From the NCBI GenBank assembly GCA_947490625.1, contig CANLHC010000006.1, positions 1-18,597 on the forward strand: a stretch of DNA of 18,597 bases. Direction: 5' to 3'. The notes beneath the pieces are model-generated. The model did not search any database and was not told where the DNA came from. It saw only the letters and a list, made by a program, of their open reading frames with translations. This stretch comes from Candidatus Nanopelagicaceae bacterium (GTDB lineage Bacteria; Actinomycetota; Actinomycetes; Nanopelagicales; Nanopelagicaceae). Position numbers and translations under genes: made by a program. This document shows positions 15,212 to 18,597 of the stretch, one piece after another. Positions within the stretch are counted from its first letter, which is position 1, and each line of letters opens with the position of its first letter.

Positions 15212-15316
15212 AAGTAAACCTTTTTCTAGAGGGACCCACTTAAGGAAGTCGGCACACTATCTGCCACAACACTGGGGTCTGAGCCAACCTTATCAGTCGG
15301 CGAGAGCCGGTAACTA
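15212..15316 (-). promoter_or_regulatory. gap upstream region with ACACT direct repeats and a possible -10 element
   Basis: This 105-nt spacer between whiA and gap is the longest gene-free stretch. It holds TAGTGT (minus strand, forward positions 15254-15259), a TANNNT -10 candidate that would give a leader of about 36-40 nt. Two ACACT copies on the plus strand (15254-15258 and 15269-15273) are exactly 15 bp apart; one overlaps that -10. No convincing -35 is visible. The part nearest whiA contains a hairpin listed separately. Confidence 0.3.
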
Positions 15317-15327
15317 CTACTCGCCGA
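15297..15327 (-). terminator. Hairpin spanning the whiA stop codon
   Basis: TCGGCGAG and CTCGCCGA form a perfect 8-bp stem around a 15-nt loop that contains the whiA TAG. No U-tract follows, so it does not look like a classical intrinsic terminator. It may aid termination or protect the 3' end of the uvrC-rapZ-yvcK-whiA transcript. Confidence 0.4.
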
Positions 15328-16297
15328 GCAGGTCAGGCGATAATCCCGCTTCGGTATCAGGAATTCCTAATTCAGATGCGCGTTTATCCGCCATCGCCAA
15401 CAATCTACGAATCCGACCTGCGATCGCATCTTTTGTCATAGGCGGAGTTGCAAGTGAACCTAACTCCTCAAGGCTGGCTTGACCATGACTGATTCGTAAC
15501 TCACCCGCTTCTTTTAAGTGATCCGGAATCTCAGGACCAAGAATTTCCATCGCACGTTGTACACGCGCAGCAGCTGCAACGGCGGCACGTGCTGACCGGC
15601 GAAGGTTGGCATCATCAAAATTGGCAAGCCGATTTGCAGTTGCACGCACTTCACGACGCATACGTCGCTCTTCCCATGCAAGGACACTTTCATGTGCGCC
15701 TAAACGAGTGAGCAATACGCCAATCGCATCACCATCACGAATAACAACTCGATCAACTCCGCGCACCTCGCGCGCCTTAGCGGCAATCCCGAGACGTCGT
15801 GCGGCACCGACCAAAGCAAGCGCCGCTTCGGGACCAGGACATGTGATCTCAAGGGAAGAAGAGCGTCCCGGTTCAGTCAGTGAGCCATGTGCAATAAAAG
15901 CCCCTCGCCATGCTGCCTCGGCATCACAGATATTTGCCGAAACAACTTGTGGTGGAAGTCCACGGATCGGGCGACCATTTCCATCGATCAACCCAGTCTG
16001 TCTAGCTAACGCATCACCTGATTCGATAACGCGAACAACATACCGAGAGCCCTTGCGCAGGCCGCTTGATGAGAGAACGGCCAAGTCACTGTCATGTCCG
16101 TAAATATCGGCGATATCTTTCTTCAACCTACGAGCACTCTGAGATGTATCTAATTCAACCTCGATAACAACTTTTCCCGCTGCTATATGTAAACCACCCG
16201 CAAAACGGAGAAGGGATGAAACTTCGGCCTTACGGCAACATGGTCGGGTCACCGAAAGGCGGCTGAGTTCATCTTTTACCGCTGCAGTCATAGCCAT
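15317..16297 (-). CDS. whiA: DNA-binding regulator WhiA
   Basis: This is a 326-residue WhiA, with N-terminal LAGLIDADG-like domains and a C-terminal helix-turn-helix (about residues 270-310, around ASLEELGSLATPPMTKDAIAGRIRRLL). In Streptomyces WhiA with WhiB activates sporulation genes; in Bacillus it affects division and nucleoid organisation. I chose the ATG at 16297 (MAMTAAVKDEL) because actinobacterial WhiA proteins start this way. It begins 4 nt after the yvcK stop. The ATG at 16327 would add ten residues encoded within yvcK. The ribosome binding site is poor, so coupling to yvcK is likely. Conservation with the Streptomyces protein is very high by eye. In a non-sporulating host its role is probably division or growth control, which is inference. 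Confidence 0.95.
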   Translation of the reverse strand: MAMTAAVKDELSRLSVTRPCCRKAEVSSLLRFAGGLHIAAGKVVIEVELDTSQSARRLKKDIADIYGHDSDLAVLSSSGLRKGSRYVVRVIESGDALARQTGLIDGNGRPIRGLPPQVVSANICDAEAAWRGAFIAHGSLTEPGRSSSLEITCPGPEAALALVGAARRLGIAAKAREVRGVDRVVIRDGDAIGVLLTRLGAHESVLAWEERRMRREVRATANRLANFDDANLRRSARAAVAAAARVQRAMEILGPEIPDHLKEAGELRISHGQASLEELGSLATPPMTKDAIAGRIRRLLAMADKRASELGIPDTEAGLSPDLLGE

Positions 16298-16301
16298 TGG
16301 G

Positions 16302-17252
16302 CTATCCAACCAAAGATTTCCCGACAATGTGCGAGAAAAGAAGGGCTAATTTTTTCGGATCGTGGTGATTTCTGTTCGCTGCGCTGCGCAGATCTGCGGC
16401 TAACAACTCTCCACCTTGGGTTGAAACTTTTTCTCGAAGGATCTCGGCTGTATTGCCCACTTCAATCATTGATGAATCTGCAATCACATAGTCAAATTGC
16501 AGGTCGACTGCCAAGCTCTGGATCGCACTCAAGTGATCAATCGCACTGCGCCCTGAAAATTCTCCTGCATGTTGCTCATCCAGATTAAGTATCAATACCT
16601 TCTTTGCCTTTGTGGAAATCAACGCATCGCGCTGTTCTGGAACCAGAACGTGTGGAAGTACGCTAGAAATCCAAGAGCCTGGGCCCATCGAGACAATCCC
16701 TGCTTTATCAATTGCATCAAGTGCCTCTACTCGAGCGCGAGGATTCTCAGGAATCAACCGTAATGATTCAAACTTTCCGTCTGCGACAGCTACTTCTTTC
16801 TGGCCCCGAATAATTTCTTTTTTACCATCGTTGATAAAGACTGCCTCTATATCTAATGGCTCACTAGCCATGGGCAATACCCGACCATTAACTTTCAATA
16901 ACGCTGCCACTCGATCTAGCCCATCAACGGGATCATCGTCGCGATCCCACAGTGCAGCTAAGAGAAGATTGCCTACTGCATGGCCATTAAGTGGTCCATC
17001 GCTTGTGAAGCGATATTGCATAATCTGCGCCCAACTTCGACCCCATTCATCATCTCCGCACAGGGCAGCTAGCGCCATACGAAGATCACCCGGTGGAAAA
17101 ATTGGAAACTCTTCACGGAGGCGACCACTAGATCCACCATTGTCAGCGACTGTAACGATGGCAGTGATCTCAGATGTAATTGATCGCAATGCAGTTAAAG
17201 TGGCGAATAAACCATGACCGCCGCCAAGTGCGACAACGTGTGGTGCAGACAT
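16302..17252 (-). CDS. yvcK: YvcK/CofD-like gluconeogenesis and envelope factor
   Basis: This 316-residue protein is of the YvcK (UPF0052, CofD-like) family, called CuvA in Mycobacterium tuberculosis. The N-terminal ALGGGHGLFATL (Gly-rich, 9-20), ADNGGSSGRLR (37-47), PPGDLR (53-58) and GHAVGNLLLAAL (90-101) are the nucleotide-sugar or nucleotide binding blocks. GPGSWISSVLPHVLVP follows further along. Family members are needed for growth on gluconeogenic carbon and normal cell shape, and bind UDP-sugars. True CofD enzymes make coenzyme F420; the position between rapZ and whiA supports YvcK instead. It lies 3 nt after rapZ and 4 nt before whiA, so all are likely cotranscribed. Confidence 0.94.
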   Translation of the reverse strand: MSAPHVVALGGGHGLFATLTALRSITSEITAIVTVADNGGSSGRLREEFPIFPPGDLRMALAALCGDDEWGRSWAQIMQYRFTSDGPLNGHAVGNLLLAALWDRDDDPVDGLDRVAALLKVNGRVLPMASEPLDIEAVFINDGKKEIIRGQKEVAVADGKFESLRLIPENPRARVEALDAIDKAGIVSMGPGSWISSVLPHVLVPEQRDALISTKAKKVLILNLDEQHAGEFSGRSAIDHLSAIQSLAVDLQFDYVIADSSMIEVGNTAEILREKVSTQGGELLAADLRSAANRNHHDPKKLALLFSHIVGKSLVG

Positions 17253-17255
17253 CTC

Positions 17256-18125
17256 TTACTCGCGACCCACATCTCTATGCGTGGCATGAGCCGAAATTTC
17301 AAAATCAGATGAATGCTCAGATAGTTGTCGGGCGATTTCTCGGGCGACAGAGACGCTTCGATGTTTACCACCGGTGCACCCAATTGCAAGTGTGACGAAG
17401 CGCTTTCCTTCGCGAAGATAACCAGGAATCATTTGGATAAGCACCGATACATAGGATCGGATGAACTCTTCGACTCCTTCACTCTTGGTTACTGCCGTAA
17501 AGACTTGCTCATCGAGCCCAGTCAGAGGGCGAAGCTCTGGGACCCAATGTGGATTAGGAATAAAGCGCGCATCTAGCAAGAGATCTGAATCAACAGGGAT
17601 GCCGTATTTGAATCCAAATGACAGTACATTGATGCGGATAGCGCTGAGTGAGCCAGGTGAGAATATTTCGGCAACTCGTTTTTCAAGTTGATGGACGTTG
17701 AGATTACTTGAATCGATCACAATGTCAGCGCTTCCACGAAGTTCATCGAGTTTCGCTCTCTCGCGCGATATTCCATCAACGATTCGCTCTGCACCCTGCA
17801 GCGGATGTGGACGACGTGTGGATTCAAAACGAGCCACTAACACCTGGTCGCTTGCATCAAGAAATAGCAATCTAAATGGGACTTTCTTCGCCTTCAACGT
17901 CGCCAGCGATGTACTCAACTCATCGAAGAATTTTCCGCCGCGCACGTCTACTACTACCGCCACTGATTCGAATTCAGAACCTATTGTGTGTGATGCTAAA
18001 TCTGGGAGAAGTGCGGGCGGAAGGTTATCAACCACATACCAACCGTGATCTTCTAGCGCATGGGCGACAGTTGATCGCCCAGCTCCGGACATCCCGGTGA
18101 GAATTAAGAGTTCCCGTTCTTCCAT
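17256..18125 (-). CDS. rapZ: RapZ/YvcJ-family nucleotide-binding protein
   Basis: This 289-residue P-loop protein is of the RapZ/YvcJ family. Walker A is GMSGAGRST (11-19), followed by YVVDNLPPALL (30-40). The second nucleotide motif is VVVDVRGG (57-64), and the C-terminal half carries SFGFKYGIP (169-177), DARFIPNP (185-192) and GCTGGKHRS (249-257). In Escherichia coli RapZ controls the GlmZ small RNA and glucosamine-6-phosphate synthase. Here the extreme C-terminus is ATHRDVGRE and lacks the lysine-rich RNA-binding tail of the enterobacterial protein, so that role should not be assumed. No clear ribosome binding site precedes the ATG. It sits between uvrC (58-nt gap) and yvcK (3-nt gap). Confidence 0.94.
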   Translation of the reverse strand: MEERELLILTGMSGAGRSTVAHALEDHGWYVVDNLPPALLPDLASHTIGSEFESVAVVVDVRGGKFFDELSTSLATLKAKKVPFRLLFLDASDQVLVARFESTRRPHPLQGAERIVDGISRERAKLDELRGSADIVIDSSNLNVHQLEKRVAEIFSPGSLSAIRINVLSFGFKYGIPVDSDLLLDARFIPNPHWVPELRPLTGLDEQVFTAVTKSEGVEEFIRSYVSVLIQMIPGYLREGKRFVTLAIGCTGGKHRSVSVAREIARQLSEHSSDFEISAHATHRDVGRE

Positions 18126-18183
18126 GGCTACAGTCTGCCACCGTCGTCAAGTACCTTTTCTCGCGCCTACCGTGCTCTGCCGG

Positions 18184-18597
18184 CTACCTTTCTAGAATCT
18201 CACCTGTCTGCATATCCACACCCTCTGGTGCTTGTGAATCGTCGCGATTGAGATGGTTCCAGATAATGCTGGCGATTTTTTCTCCGATACCGGGAGTCGC
18301 CGAGATATCGTGCATAGTTGCCTTCTTCAGTGCGCCAACTGAACCGAATCGATCAAGTAGCGCCGTTCGGCGAACATGCCCTAGCTGTTCTATCTCATCC
18401 AGGACAGATTCGAGCATCACCTTTGATCTGCGTGAGCGGTGAAAAGTAATTGCGAATCGATGCGCTTCATCTCGGATTCTTTGCAATAAGTACATTCCTT
18501 CGCTGGTGCGCGGCATAATCAAAGGATCAGAGGAGTGTGGCAACCAGATTTCTTCCAATCTTTTTGCCAATCCACAAAGGGCAATATCTGTTATCCC
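18184..18597 (-). CDS. uvrC: Excinuclease ABC subunit C, 3' part only
   Basis: This is the C-terminal 137 residues of UvrC, which makes both incisions during nucleotide excision repair. The frame stays open to the right edge, so the gene is cut by the window, not truncated in the genome. Visible parts are CGLAKRLEEIWLP, PRTSEGMYLLQRIRDEAHRFA with the conserved His of the RNase H-like nuclease domain, and the FHRSRRSK stretch. A helix-hairpin-helix pair follows (LLDRFGSVGALKKATMHDISATPGIGEKIA, residues 80-109 of the fragment). After it comes a short acidic tail ending MQTGEILER. A TTG at 18570 is an internal leucine codon, not the start. Confidence 0.95.
   Translation of the reverse strand, partial: GITDIALCGLAKRLEEIWLPHSSDPLIMPRTSEGMYLLQRIRDEAHRFAITFHRSRRSKVMLESVLDEIEQLGHVRRTALLDRFGSVGALKKATMHDISATPGIGEKIASIIWNHLNRDDSQAPEGVDMQTGEILER

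Noticed and set aside
14811..15482. Open frame of 223 codons on the plus strand across the gap start and the whiA end.
   Set aside because: It is antisense to two well-conserved genes and to their spacer, has low-complexity composition and resembles no protein family.
16298..16327. Longer start for WhiA at the ATG at 16327.
   Set aside because: Actinobacterial WhiA proteins begin MAMTAAVKDE, which is encoded from 16297; the extension lies in the yvcK 3' end.
16612..17217. Open frame of 201 codons on the plus strand inside yvcK.
   Set aside because: It is a reverse-strand shadow of a conserved gene, with no ribosome binding site or recognisable motif.
16302..17252. CofD (F420 biosynthesis transferase) as the identity of this gene.
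   Set aside because: The GGGHG, ADNGGSSGRLR and GHAVGNLL motifs with rapZ and whiA as neighbours fit YvcK; no other F420 genes are nearby.
18126..18183. TTGACG upstream of rapZ as a -35 promoter element.
   Set aside because: No TANNNT element lies 16-18 nt downstream before the ATG; the gap more likely lies inside a uvrC-rapZ transcript.
18568..18570. TTG as start of a short 128-residue protein at the right edge.
   Set aside because: The frame continues upstream to the edge with UvrC-like sequence (ALCGLAKRLEE), so this is an internal codon of a gene cut by the window.

Overview
The window is a gene-dense piece of an actinobacterial chromosome. RbpA, an actinobacterial-type WhiA, the SufR-SufB-SufD-Rieske-SufC-SufS-SufU order and the uvrC-rapZ-yvcK-whiA cluster followed by gap-pgk-tpiA-secG all point to Actinobacteria. 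The base composition is moderate (roughly half G+C by eye, with frequent A/T third positions). Spacers are minimal and neighbouring genes often share stop and start codons. This would fit a streamlined aquatic lineage such as the freshwater acI group (Nanopelagicales), but that placement is inference; no rRNA is present to test it.

Layout. (1) Positions 8-5956, minus strand: an eight-gene iron-sulfur assembly operon read sufR, sufB, sufD, Rieske ferredoxin, sufC, sufS, sufU. It covers the repressor, the SufBC2D scaffold and the cysteine desulfurase with its sulfur acceptor. (Seven protein genes are visible; any further gene lies beyond the left edge.) (2) Positions 6027-11563, plus strand: ctaA (haem A synthase), tkt, tal and pgi, packed with 0-4 nt between or overlapping. 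(3) Positions 11565-15211, minus strand: gap, pgk, tpiA, then secG and rbpA, which run tail-to-tail into pgi. (4) Positions 15317-18597, minus strand: uvrC (3' part only), rapZ, yvcK and whiA.

Functionally, the window joins Fe-S cluster biogenesis, a cytochrome oxidase cofactor step, the non-oxidative pentose phosphate and upper glycolytic isomerisation steps, lower glycolysis, the Sec channel subunit SecG, an RNA polymerase activator, and the conserved envelope/cell-cycle control genes yvcK, rapZ and whiA.

The 70-bp divergent sufR/ctaA spacer is the most informative non-coding stretch. Each start codon sits exactly 6 nt behind a TANNNT -10 element, which suggests leaderless transcripts on both sides. 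A 9-of-10 match to the mycobacterial SufR operator, as I recall it, lies across the sufR -10 and start codon. No gene-free stretch exceeds 105 nt. I found no mobile element, CRISPR array, tRNA or rRNA, and no convincing unknown multi-gene system. This is core genome, and its points of interest are regulatory and in gene-content differences: zwf-opcA-pgl and ctaB are missing from places where relatives often carry them, and the pgi is of a divergent type.
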